A DNA stretch of 64,000 nt from the NCBI GenBank assembly GCA_017798145.1, contig CP059069.1:455226-519225 (forward strand), written 5' to 3'. The notes below the pieces were generated by a model. The model ran no database searches. It had not been told where the DNA came from and saw only the letters and a list, made by a program, of their open reading frames with translations. The DNA is from Akkermansiaceae bacterium. Lineage in GTDB: Bacteria > Verrucomicrobiota > Verrucomicrobiia > Verrucomicrobiales > Akkermansiaceae. Below, one piece after another: positions 52,001-59,689 of the stretch. How positions within the stretch are numbered: position 1 is the stretch's first letter; every line of letters starts with the position of its first letter. The translations under genes and the position numbers were made by a program.

Positions 52001-52464
52001 GCCGCGTTGAATCTGTCCTCCGGGATCTCTTCGACCAAAGCACAGCGCTCAAGAACATCCGCGCGGGACTCCCAGTCGCCGAGGGAGATCTCGATCAACT
52101 CGTCCAGGACGTGCTTCTGCAAGACCCGGATCTCCACCTCGAAGAACTCCTCAATCACTACCCGAACAAAGCCCAGAACCTCGCCCTCGCGATCCGCCGG
52201 GTCATCGGTCTCGACGCGGAGAAGGTCAACGACCAGTTCAAGGCTTTCGTCCAGCAATACCCGGCTCTCAACGCCAACCAGATCCGCTTCCTGGAGTTGC
52301 TGAAATCCCACATCGCCACCTACGGAGCCATCGAGATCGACCGCCTCTGGGAATCACCCTTCACTACCCTCCACGCCGAGGGGATCGACGGCATCTTCCC
52401 GGACTCCGCCCAAGTCGATTCACTCCTCGATTTACTCCAGAACCTCAACCTCACCGCTGCCTGA
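49075..52464 (+). CDS. hsdR: Type I restriction enzyme R subunit
   Basis: A 1129-residue translocase/nuclease subunit. A DUF4145-like N-terminal domain (CLVKLRTFAEFLVKALFSHH) leads into a coiled-coil, then the HSDR_N nuclease domain (GRADYVVWDPDNGLPLGVVE with the ExK in VVESKK), then the SF2 motor: Walker A ATGTGKTRVAVA (~390), motif II IIADESHRS (~480), SFLTATPVK-like TATPVKF, and motif VI IGRGTRLCENLFG. An EcoEI R C-terminal-type region follows. The ATG at 49075 (MKSCNFEFLRKGHREL) is chosen because upstream in-frame sequence would start inside the sigma-54 promoter. It is 3 bases from the next gene. Confidence 0.92.
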   Translation: MKSCNFEFLRKGHRELADLGGFAEAYVHTDPAACLVKLRTFAEFLVKALFSHHRLELTYQCNLNDLLADHSFKSITPAVVQDKLHLIRIKGNHAAHGTLHPTTPGQMTGILKEAFDLAQWLALSTGLMRRDELPAWQEPLALTGDSKSQLQREKKAALQKLAAQEELMAKLLADLEEARSQAEAASSSESEKAALLNQAQQAASALDFSEEETRFKLIDELLAKAGWKVGARGQNTDEVTQEHPVLHQPVASGKGRADYVVWDPDNGLPLGVVESKKTAEDAAKGKMQAKYYADGLEKEYGQRPVIFYTNGYEIFIWDDAKGEPPRSLFGFYSLDSLRYCIFQRNQREESLGALFPKEAIIDRLYQIECVKRTCENFDKRRRHALLIQATGTGKTRVAVAMSELMIRAKWAKRILFLCDRRELRKQAGNTFDEFLPSEPRVIVTRNTANDKDKRIYLATYPAMMKCFQNFDVGFFDLIIADESHRSIYNRFRDIFRYFDCFQIGLTATPVKFIFRNTYKLFGCENEDPTANYTYDEAISHKPPYLCPFTVVKHTTKFLRQGIKYKELTPEQREQLAEQTSDSESVDYGKEQVSKAVFNKDTDRAILRNLMENGIRNTDGTRLGKTIIFARNHRHAKLLVELFDEMYPQYGGDFCLRIDNYEPRAEQLIDDFKTADGSKNLTIAVSVDMLDTGIDIPQIVNLVFAKPVKSYSKFWQMIGRGTRLCENLFGPGKHKTTFQIFDHWGNFEYFDELKKEIAPARAKSLPEQLFEARIALAEAALTAQDHDAFRLSISLIAADIAALPSDCLSIKEKWKDIQAMKKDGVLDAFSAATRANLKSVIAPLMAWRDVHSKEAALKFDLLAARLSIATLAKSSDAEDLRDQVIDHVSRLPINLQPVQEKLHTIQKAKQKSTYQGATTGELEALRTELRGIMRYQVNPTGDPAEPRYIDLKEDPGEYTSTPHHVKLAGLDLAAYRSRVESVLRDLFDQSTALKNIRAGLPVAEGDLDQLVQDVLLQDPDLHLEELLNHYPNKAQNLALAIRRVIGLDAEKVNDQFKAFVQQYPALNANQIRFLELLKSHIATYGAIEIDRLWESPFTTLHAEGIDGIFPDSAQVDSLLDLLQNLNLTAA

Positions 52465-52467
52465 ATA

Positions 52468-53199
52468 ATGAGCATTGAAACCTTAGATTCAACCAGCCAC
52501 GACAATTCATTCGAGGGCATTCAAGGACTCTCCTGGCTGCCGTGGGTCGGGCTAAAATATTCCACCCTTCCGGCTCAAGAGAGGCTTCTGATAATTGGTG
52601 AATCCCACTACGCCAATGAAAATGAGGCTTCAGCCAATCATGAAAAGATCGGCGAACTCATGAAAAACTCCAGATATACCCGGGAGATTGTCGGAGGTGC
52701 GCTCGTTAAACTCGAAAATTGGACGACGCCAACCCTTACAAATCTTCATTTGCTACTTCACGCGCATAAGCCCGTCGACCGCAAGGTGTTCTGGTCCAAT
52801 GCCTGTTTTTACAATTTTGTCCAGCGGCCTATGGATTACACTCGTCGCGAAAGGCCTGGTAGAAAGGATTTCGTTGACGGTTGGAAAGTGTTCACAGAAC
52901 TCTCTAGAGTTCTGCGACCGAGTCACTGTCTCTTCATTGGTGTGGGAGCATCGAACGTCTTTAACCCCGCCGCCAAGCAGATGGGCATTGATTTCGAGCC
53001 TGCGCTCTGGACCGAGATGGTTTCCGGCACATGGGGAAGGAAGGCTGCACTGGGCACCAATGGAAATCGGATCGAGATGACTTTCATTCAGCACGCCGGG
53101 GCACCGCGCTTCAGTTGGTGCAAGTGGCACGATTACTTGAACCGAGACCGAGCCGAACTTATGGCGGTCGTCAATCGAGCAGCGTCGCCAGCTATATGA
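52468..53199 (+). CDS. Uracil-DNA-glycosylase-fold protein embedded in the hsd operon
   Basis: A 243-residue protein placed between hsdR (3-base gap) and hsdM. The pattern fits the UDG superfamily: an N-terminal strand with a short catalytic-type loop (RLLIIGESHYANENEA, ~44-59), FWSNACFYNFVQRPM, LRPSHCLFIGVGASNVF and a C-terminal FIQHAGAPRFSWCKWHDYL that resembles the HPS loop and following helix. The family is assigned by pattern, so confidence is moderate; a different alpha/beta enzyme cannot be excluded. In this position it could excise modified bases in invading DNA or protect the host. It is not a standard part of type I systems. Confidence 0.55.
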   Translation: MSIETLDSTSHDNSFEGIQGLSWLPWVGLKYSTLPAQERLLIIGESHYANENEASANHEKIGELMKNSRYTREIVGGALVKLENWTTPTLTNLHLLLHAHKPVDRKVFWSNACFYNFVQRPMDYTRRERPGRKDFVDGWKVFTELSRVLRPSHCLFIGVGASNVFNPAAKQMGIDFEPALWTEMVSGTWGRKAALGTNGNRIEMTFIQHAGAPRFSWCKWHDYLNRDRAELMAVVNRAASPAI

Positions 53200-53318
53200 T
53201 ACTTAAATATCTAGTAACTCCCACCACCTCCATTTCTGCGCCCTCCGCGCCTTCACGGTTCAATCCTCTTCTCTTCCCACTGAGCACCGCTCACTCGGCA
53301 CTGCCCACTTTCTTCCCC

Positions 53319-54830
53319 ATGACCCTCGCCACCGCATACCGCAATAAAATCGACGCCCTCTGGTTGGACTTCCACTCCGGTGGCATCACCAATCCCATCA
53401 CGGTGATCGAACAGATCTCCTACCTGATGTTCGCCCGCCTGCTGGACATCTCCGAGTCGCGGGAGGAAAAACGCGCCGCCCGCCTCAAGAAGGACTTCAA
53501 GCGCACCTTCCCGGCCGACAAGCAGCACCTCCGCTGGTCTCACTTCCGCAACGAGGGCGGCGACCGCATGCTCACCATCGTCCGCGACGAGTTCTTCCCC
53601 TTCATGCGAACCAATCTCCAGCAGCACCCGCTCGGCCGCTACCTCAAGGACGCCAACTGTCTCATCCCCTCCGGCAACCTGCTCTCCCGCGCCGTCGCCG
53701 CCATCGAGGAACTCCCGCTCACCGAAGGCGATGCCAAGGGCGACATCTACGAGCACCTGCTCGGCAAGCTCGCCACCGCCGGCATCGCCGGGCAGTTCCG
53801 CTCCCCGCGCCACATCATCCGCGCCATGGTAGAAATGCTCGATCCCAAGCCCACCGACACCGTCTGCGATCCCGCTTGCGGCACCGGCGGCTTCCTCATC
53901 TCCGTGATGCTCTACCTCTACGAGAAATACTCCACCGCCGCCCTGGTGGAAACCGACGCGGAGGGAAACAAGCATTACCCCGGCGACCTACTCGAACCCT
54001 ACCTCGACCACATACGGGGCGGCATGTTCAACGGCTTCGACTTCGACATCACCATGCTCCGCACCGCGGCCATGAACCTGCTCTTGCACAATGTCGAGTC
54101 CCCCAGCATCCACTATCAGGACACCCTCGGCTCGAACTTCTCGGAAAAGTTCCCCAAGGAGTGCTCCAACTGCTTCGACGTCATGCTCGCCAATCCTCCC
54201 TTCAAGGGCACCATCGACCTCGAAAACGTCGATCCCATGCTCAAGAGCAAGGTCAAAACCAAGAAGACCGAGCTGCTCTTCCTCGTCCTCATCCTCCACA
54301 TGCTCAAGATGGGCGGACGCGCCGCCGTCATCGTGCCGGACGGCGTGCTCTTCGGCTCCAGCCAGGCTCACCTCGGCGTGCGCCAGTTGATCGTCGATGA
54401 CAACCAGCTCGAAGCCGTCATCTCCCTGCCCGCCGGAGTCTTCAAGCCCTATGCCGGCGTCTCCACCGCCATCCTCATCTTCGCCAAGGGCGGCCGCACC
54501 GACGATGTCTGGTTCTACGACGTCCAGGCCGACGGCTACAGCCTCGACGACAAACGCACGCCCCAGCCCGACAAGAACGACCTCCCGGATCTGGTGAAAC
54601 AGTGGAAAGCCCGCAACCCGAAGAAAGAGAGCGACCGCTCCGCCAAACACTTCTTCGTCCCCGTCGCCGACATCCGAGAAAACAAATACGACCTCTCGCT
54701 CAACCGCTACAAGGTGACGAAGCACGAGGAAACCACCTACGACCCGCCGAAGACCATTCTCAAGCGTATGGATAAGCTCGGGCAGGAAGTGCTCAAGGAC
54801 ATTGACGAACTGGAGGGGATGCTGAAATGA
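53319..54830 (+). CDS. hsdM: Type I restriction-modification methyltransferase (M subunit)
   Basis: A 503-residue N6-adenine methyltransferase. The N-terminal HsdM helical domain is seen in NKIDALWLDFHSGGITNPIT and EQISYLMFARLLDISESREE. The catalytic domain has motif I CDPACGTGGFLISV (~183) and motif IV DVMLANPPFKG (~288). The motif FGSSQAHLGVRQLIVDDNQL follows. The ATG at 53319 is chosen as the start of the conserved domain; an upstream frame extension overlapping the UDG-like gene is not real. Its stop overlaps hsdS (ATGA). Confidence 0.95.
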   Translation: MTLATAYRNKIDALWLDFHSGGITNPITVIEQISYLMFARLLDISESREEKRAARLKKDFKRTFPADKQHLRWSHFRNEGGDRMLTIVRDEFFPFMRTNLQQHPLGRYLKDANCLIPSGNLLSRAVAAIEELPLTEGDAKGDIYEHLLGKLATAGIAGQFRSPRHIIRAMVEMLDPKPTDTVCDPACGTGGFLISVMLYLYEKYSTAALVETDAEGNKHYPGDLLEPYLDHIRGGMFNGFDFDITMLRTAAMNLLLHNVESPSIHYQDTLGSNFSEKFPKECSNCFDVMLANPPFKGTIDLENVDPMLKSKVKTKKTELLFLVLILHMLKMGGRAAVIVPDGVLFGSSQAHLGVRQLIVDDNQLEAVISLPAGVFKPYAGVSTAILIFAKGGRTDDVWFYDVQADGYSLDDKRTPQPDKNDLPDLVKQWKARNPKKESDRSAKHFFVPVADIRENKYDLSLNRYKVTKHEETTYDPPKTILKRMDKLGQEVLKDIDELEGMLK

Positions 54831-56038
54831 GTTGGGGAACAGTTCAGATCGGCACCGTGTGTGAGATTGTCTCAGGGGCAACACCACGAACCAGTAAACC
54901 CGAATATTGGAACGGTGAAGTGAAGTGGGTCACGCCAAAGGATCTGAGTAACCTCCGCGAAAAGCACATCAGCGACACTCCACGTAAAATCACTAGGCAA
55001 GGACTCAATAGCTGCGCAGCGAAAATGTTGCCTCCGCAGTCAGTTCTCCTTTCCTGCCGTGCCCCTATTGGCCTCGTTGCCATCAACACAGAACCGGTTT
55101 GCACAAATCAAGGTTTCAAAAGCCTCGTGCCGAAAGCCAACCAAGTTGATCCCAACTATCTTTATTGGTGGCTTTTGACCAATCGTGAATACTTGGATGG
55201 CCTTGGTCGTGGAGCAACCTTCAAGGAAATATCCAAGTCCATCATTCAGGAAATCGACATCCCGCTCCCCCACAGAAACGGCAAGCCCGACTTGAACGTG
55301 CAAAAGCGGATCGCCGCTATCCTCGACAAAGCCGACGCCATCCGCCGCAAGCTCCAACAATCCCTCCGCCTCTCCGACGACTTCCTCCGCTCCGTCTTCC
55401 TCGACATGTTCGGCGACCCCGAGGGAAATGGTTGGGAGATAAAAACGATTGAGGACGTTCTAGCACCCAGGAAAGGAGCGATCAGGACAGGCCCATTTGG
55501 AAGCAACCTCTTGCATTCAGAGTTCGTGGATGAAGGGATTGCCGTCCTCGGGATCGACAATGCGGTGCAGAATAAATTCGCTCCCGGAAAACCCCGTTTC
55601 ATCACCGAAGAGAAGTATCAGTCGCTGAAGCACTACACCGTTTATCCTGGCGACGTCCTGATCACGATCATGGGAACCTGCGGCCGTTGCGCGATCGTGC
55701 CGGAAGACATACCCACAGCGATCAACACCAAGCACCTCTGCTGCATAAGTCTCGACCGTAAGAAGTGCCTCCCTGAATTTCTGCACTCCTATTTCCTCCT
55801 CCATCCGATGGCCAAGTCCTACCTTGGCCAAACCGCAAAGGGCGCAATCATGGATGGCCTCAGCGGAGGCGTCATCAAACGAATGCCAATCCCGGAGGTT
55901 CCCATGTCACTGCAGAAGCAATACGCCAAGCTGGTGAAGAACCGAACAGCACTTGTTGATCGCCTCACCAATCAACTCGCCGAAAGCGAAGACCTCTTCT
56001 CCTCCCTCCAACAACGCGCCTTCCGGGGCGAACTCTGA
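54827..56038 (+). CDS. hsdS: Type I restriction-modification specificity subunit
   Basis: A 403-residue target-recognition subunit with two TRDs in tandem: the first from GTVCEIVSGATPRTSKPEYW to the helical spacer RIAAILDKADAIRRKLQQSL, the second from TIEDVLAPRKGAIRTGPFGS to the distal helix LFSSLQQRAFRGEL. Each TRD has a coiled-coil-like conserved region after it, as usual. The bipartite DNA target cannot be predicted from sequence. Translationally coupled to hsdM. A 3'-terminal fragment of an hsdS-like gene recurs at 57833-57883. Confidence 0.93.
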   Translation: MSWGTVQIGTVCEIVSGATPRTSKPEYWNGEVKWVTPKDLSNLREKHISDTPRKITRQGLNSCAAKMLPPQSVLLSCRAPIGLVAINTEPVCTNQGFKSLVPKANQVDPNYLYWWLLTNREYLDGLGRGATFKEISKSIIQEIDIPLPHRNGKPDLNVQKRIAAILDKADAIRRKLQQSLRLSDDFLRSVFLDMFGDPEGNGWEIKTIEDVLAPRKGAIRTGPFGSNLLHSEFVDEGIAVLGIDNAVQNKFAPGKPRFITEEKYQSLKHYTVYPGDVLITIMGTCGRCAIVPEDIPTAINTKHLCCISLDRKKCLPEFLHSYFLLHPMAKSYLGQTAKGAIMDGLSGGVIKRMPIPEVPMSLQKQYAKLVKNRTALVDRLTNQLAESEDLFSSLQQRAFRGEL

Positions 56039-56050
56039 GCAGTATCAGTC

Positions 56051-57085
56051 ATGGAACCGACAACAGATAAAGATCAAGAGCCGGAATCAATCCCATACGG
56101 GGATGACCTAGGTAGTGGAGATCCTGTTTCACCGGAACCCATCCCTGCGACTGCCGCATCTTCGCGTCAACCATGGCTTCTCCAGGATTGGATCGCATTG
56201 ACAGTCGCAGGTGTGCTCACCGGATTGTTCGTATGCATCACTTGGAATACATACAGAGACTGGCCGGTCGTTATGAAAGAGATCGAAATGGCGAGAGCCA
56301 AGATCGCGGAGATCGAGGGGGCGGTTCAAGACCCTGCGGCGCTCAAGGGCAAGCTGGAAAAAACTCTCCAGAAGGCCAACGAAGAGATTGCCGGACTCCG
56401 GAAAGCGATTTCGAGCCTCGAAAAGGAGCGCGCTGAACACGCAGCGAAAAAAGCCGCATTGGATTTGGAACGCGCAGAAAAAAAAGAGGGTATAAAAGCA
56501 GGCGTCAAAAAACTAGAAAACGCTTTTTCATCCGCAAGATCTGCCGTGAAGAAAGAACATCCTGACGTGGATTTCGATGCATTGTTAAAAAGTGGAGGAC
56601 CAGGGGAAAAACCTCCTTACATCAGCATACCCAATAGAGACGTTTTAACGAAGCGACTGGAATGGGAAGCCCGGAGAAAAGCCTACGAAATGGTTGGAGG
56701 CTACATTGGAGACTACGGCGCTGACCTAAAAGCGATGAAAGTTCAACTGAAGAAGGTGGAGGGCGCGTTGGAACTCGCGGAATTCGCGTTCGAGAAAGCC
56801 CAAAAAGCCATCGAATCCAACGCAGCCAAACTGAATCAGTCTCTCGCTGATAAGGACGCGGTGGAGCGAATGCTGCAAACCTCTCTCCTAGAGGCGGATC
56901 AAACTGCGATCAGAAAAATGCAGGAGGCAAGGAAGACGCTCGGTGAAAGCGAGACCATCAGGGCTGTCCTCCTGTTCCAGAATCTCCCCACTGTTCTCAC
57001 ATTGTTTCTGGTATCGGTCTCCGCGCTCGTTCGCCTTGCGCTGCTCCGCGGCTTTTTCAAGCAGCGTATCCTTATCCCTTCCTGA
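56051..57085 (+). CDS. Membrane-anchored coiled-coil protein
   Basis: A 344-residue protein of no recognised family. An acidic, Pro-rich N-terminus (~1-42) is followed by a transmembrane segment (DWIALTVAGVLTGLFVCITW, ~46-65) and a long heptad-rich coiled coil (~75-165: KIAEIEGAVQDPAALKGKLE, KAISSLEKERAEHAAKKAAL). A central region and a second helical stretch come next, then a C-terminal hydrophobic segment (NLPTVLTLFLVSVSALVRLA). It begins 12 bases after hsdS and is followed by another uncharacterised gene. A defence role is suggested only by position, between hsdS and a GHKL-nuclease gene. Confidence 0.65.
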   Translation: MEPTTDKDQEPESIPYGDDLGSGDPVSPEPIPATAASSRQPWLLQDWIALTVAGVLTGLFVCITWNTYRDWPVVMKEIEMARAKIAEIEGAVQDPAALKGKLEKTLQKANEEIAGLRKAISSLEKERAEHAAKKAALDLERAEKKEGIKAGVKKLENAFSSARSAVKKEHPDVDFDALLKSGGPGEKPPYISIPNRDVLTKRLEWEARRKAYEMVGGYIGDYGADLKAMKVQLKKVEGALELAEFAFEKAQKAIESNAAKLNQSLADKDAVERMLQTSLLEADQTAIRKMQEARKTLGESETIRAVLLFQNLPTVLTLFLVSVSALVRLALLRGFFKQRILIPS

Positions 57086-57089
57086 ACCC

Positions 57090-57797
57090 ATGCGCTACGA
57101 AGTCACAGCGGCAAATACGGCCAAAGCCCATCTCGAAGCAGGAGAGCGCCTCGCCTTCGATGGCGATTTCCTCCGCGGCCACAAGCTAGGTACACCGTTC
57201 CCTCTGTTCCGCTGGAAGGAGGCATTTTTTCCCAGATTGCTTACGGGGCGGTTGTTTTTCTTCAGCAGGGATGCATGGGAAAGTGAAACAATCGACCTCT
57301 CCGGGAACAACACACACGGCAAATTCCACCCGATTTCGGTTCCCGCAGGGAAGGCGTATTGGGTCAAGTTACCCTACCTCGTGGCGCATTCCTTCGGCTC
57401 CTCTGCTCGCTTTACGACGGCACGCAGGTGGCATGATCCGGTGGCGTGGCTTATCGGAGCCACGCGCTCAGTCATCGTCCACGGCCCGGCGGAGCTGCTC
57501 TTCTGGGGCGAAGGACTGACAACCTCCGAAAACGATTCGATCCAGGCGGATCTTTTCGTGGCGTTCGACGCGTCCGTTCCATTTCAGGTATCCGGTTACG
57601 ATCCCGGGAAAAACCCCGCCGCCCACCTCATCAACGCGATGAGTTCCACCGTAGTCATGACATTTGTCGGTGGTGGGCCTCTCCTGCAAACCACCATCCG
57701 AAAGAGGGGTAAACAGAGATTCTGGGCGATTTTCAAACTCTTGGTCAACATCATCGTTAGCGCCGTGGCAACATGGCTTCTCCTCGGCAGATGGTGA
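57090..57797 (+). CDS. Uncharacterised protein with C-terminal membrane segment, AIM24-like
   Basis: A 235-residue protein starting 4 bases after the coiled-coil gene. The body has repeated beta-strand/glycine features (FHPISVPAGKAYWVKLPYLV, SVIVHGPAELLFWGEGL, VMTFVGGGPLLQTTIRKRG) reminiscent of AIM24/TIGR00266-type beta-helical proteins. It ends in a transmembrane helix (FKLLVNIIVSAVATWLLLGR). The ATG at 57090 is chosen; a longer frame to 56943 runs through the previous gene. The pair of membrane proteins may act together. Family assignment is tentative. Confidence 0.55.
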   Translation: MRYEVTAANTAKAHLEAGERLAFDGDFLRGHKLGTPFPLFRWKEAFFPRLLTGRLFFFSRDAWESETIDLSGNNTHGKFHPISVPAGKAYWVKLPYLVAHSFGSSARFTTARRWHDPVAWLIGATRSVIVHGPAELLFWGEGLTTSENDSIQADLFVAFDASVPFQVSGYDPGKNPAAHLINAMSSTVVMTFVGGGPLLQTTIRKRGKQRFWAIFKLLVNIIVSAVATWLLLGRW

Positions 57798-57832
57798 GAA
57801 ACCGAAAACACCCCTCGAACCAGATGATACCC

Positions 57833-57883
57833 GCAGAAGATTTCACCTTACTCCAACAACGCGCCTGAAGAGGCGAAAATTGA
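57833..57883 (+). pseudogene. Remnant of an hsdS 3' end
   Basis: Read in frame: AEDFTLLQQRA, stop, RGEN, stop. This matches the last residues of the hsdS product (SEDLFSSLQQRAFRGEL), and the bases CTCCAACAACGCGCC are identical to the hsdS 3' end at about 56007-56021. It lies directly before the GHKL-nuclease gene. Confidence 0.6.
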
Positions 57884-57890
57884 TTTCACC

Positions 57891-59654
57891 ATGTCCGCAG
57901 AAGTTCTTTCATTCCAAGTATCGCCCCGGCTCGCCGAAATTCTCGGAGAGGGCTACAGTTCTACGGAGCTCGCTTTGAAGGAATTGGTGGATAACGCATG
58001 GGACGCTGACTCTACCGAGGTCAGGATTACCGTCCCTGCACCGATGACAGCAGATCCTATTGTGATCTCCGACAATGGCTCGGGCATGAAAACCGGGGAG
58101 TTACGTCAGGAATACTTTATGGTCGCTAGGGATCGGCGTCTATCGAAAGGCGAAAAGACAGCCAAGTATGGCAGGAAGGTCAAAGGCAGAAAGGGTATCG
58201 GCAAGTTTGCCGGACTCATGCTGGCCGACAGCATGGAGCTCCAGACAACTGCGGGTGGCAATACCTCGACGATCAAGATCCGCCGAACCGACATTTTGGC
58301 CCACCATGGAGATTTTGAAAACTTTCCTGTCACGCTCTCCACTGAGGACGCGGACGCAACCGCGCACGGCACCACAGTTCGCTTGTCGGATTTTCACCAG
58401 CAGCTGCAGTTTCCCAACGCGGATAAGCTGCGCGAGCATTTGATCCGCGAATACGGTAAGGCGGATAATTTCGTGATTTACGTGAACGACCAGGCGCTCA
58501 CCTACAATGACATTCCGGGGGAGAAATTTGAACACACGGTGGCCTTGCCATCCGGCGGAACGGCAACGGTACGTGTTACGGTTGCCGAGGGTAAGCGTAA
58601 GCTTCCTCAGAAAGGTCTGGTGGTTCGGATCAACGGCAAGACCTGCGGCAAGGCGAATTTCTTCGGGTTGGAGGACGATGAGGTTCTACCTCGCAAACTC
58701 ATCGAGCGGTGTATCGGTGAAATCGAAATTGAATCAAACGACGAAAACCTCGTCACGGCTGATTGGGGAGGCCTCATCGAAAGCAATTTGGACACAGTGG
58801 CGTTGACGGAGGTCATTCCCGACTTTCTCAGAAGAGATCTCGAAAGGGCTCGCACCGTCGAAGTCAGCACCGCCAAGGCGCGTTATCAGAAGCTTCTGAA
58901 CCAGCGTCTCGAAAAACTGCCAGCATTCAGGAGAGACTTTGCCAGACGTCGTCTCGCAAGGGTTTTTGAAATGTTCTTCCACGAGAACGAAGAGAGATTC
59001 GAAGCCATCATCGGCGTGGTTCTCGATACCTTCGATAAGGATGAATACTGGGTGATCATCGACAAGTTGAGCTGTGCCCGCGATTCCCATGTAGGGGACT
59101 TGGCGGAAACGCTCATCGAATTTGGACTCGTGGACACCGGAATCATCGGGCGTCAGGCCCGCGCGAGAATCGCAGTGCTTGAGGAACTCCAAACGCTCAT
59201 CAATGACAATAACACCCGCGAAGATACCATTCACCGAATTCTTGAATCCAACATGTGGATTTTTGAATTTGCCGGACGCCTGATCAGTTCAAACGAAGCC
59301 ATCAAGACAATCGTCGAGAGATACTTGGATGGTGTGTATCAGGGAACCCGGGCATCGAAGCGCCCCGACCTGCTTGCAGCTGGCATCTTTACCGGTCGTC
59401 ATCTCATCGTGGAACTGAAGCGCCCATCGCTTTTCATCAATCGAGATCACGAGCGCCAGGCTCTGGAGTATAAGGACGACCTCCAACCGCAGCTTCAAAA
59501 GATCGAGATCCTGATCATTGGCAAAGGACGTGATCCAGGAATTGACCCGAGAAACGAGCGCGATGGAATTGAGGTGCTTTCCTACACTGAACTTATTTCG
59601 CAAGCCCACGCCCGCCATGAGTGGCTGATTCGAGATTTACGCTCAGAACAATAG
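57891..59654 (+). CDS. MORC-like GHKL ATPase fused to a PD-(D/E)XK-like (Shedu/DUF4263-type) nuclease domain
   Basis: A 587-residue protein. The N-terminal GHKL (Hsp90/MutL/MORC-type) ATPase has the N box STELALKELVDNAWDAD (~24-40), the G1 box DNGSGM (61-66) and the G2 box KGIGKFAGLM (101-110), followed by an S5-like transducer region. The C-terminal ~130 residues have RPDLLAAG...HLIVELKRPS and ERQALEYKDDL, the D...ExK arrangement of PD-(D/E)XK nucleases as in Shedu/DUF4263 proteins. ATP-dependent clamp closure controlling DNA cleavage is a reasonable inference. The gene follows the hsdS scar by 7 bases and ends 36 bases before the RT leader region. Confidence 0.8.
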   Translation: MSAEVLSFQVSPRLAEILGEGYSSTELALKELVDNAWDADSTEVRITVPAPMTADPIVISDNGSGMKTGELRQEYFMVARDRRLSKGEKTAKYGRKVKGRKGIGKFAGLMLADSMELQTTAGGNTSTIKIRRTDILAHHGDFENFPVTLSTEDADATAHGTTVRLSDFHQQLQFPNADKLREHLIREYGKADNFVIYVNDQALTYNDIPGEKFEHTVALPSGGTATVRVTVAEGKRKLPQKGLVVRINGKTCGKANFFGLEDDEVLPRKLIERCIGEIEIESNDENLVTADWGGLIESNLDTVALTEVIPDFLRRDLERARTVEVSTAKARYQKLLNQRLEKLPAFRRDFARRRLARVFEMFFHENEERFEAIIGVVLDTFDKDEYWVIIDKLSCARDSHVGDLAETLIEFGLVDTGIIGRQARARIAVLEELQTLINDNNTREDTIHRILESNMWIFEFAGRLISSNEAIKTIVERYLDGVYQGTRASKRPDLLAAGIFTGRHLIVELKRPSLFINRDHERQALEYKDDLQPQLQKIEILIIGKGRDPGIDPRNERDGIEVLSYTELISQAHARHEWLIRDLRSEQ

Positions 59655-59689
59655 TGCGATCCGTTCACAGCCATGCACTCCCCAATTTT

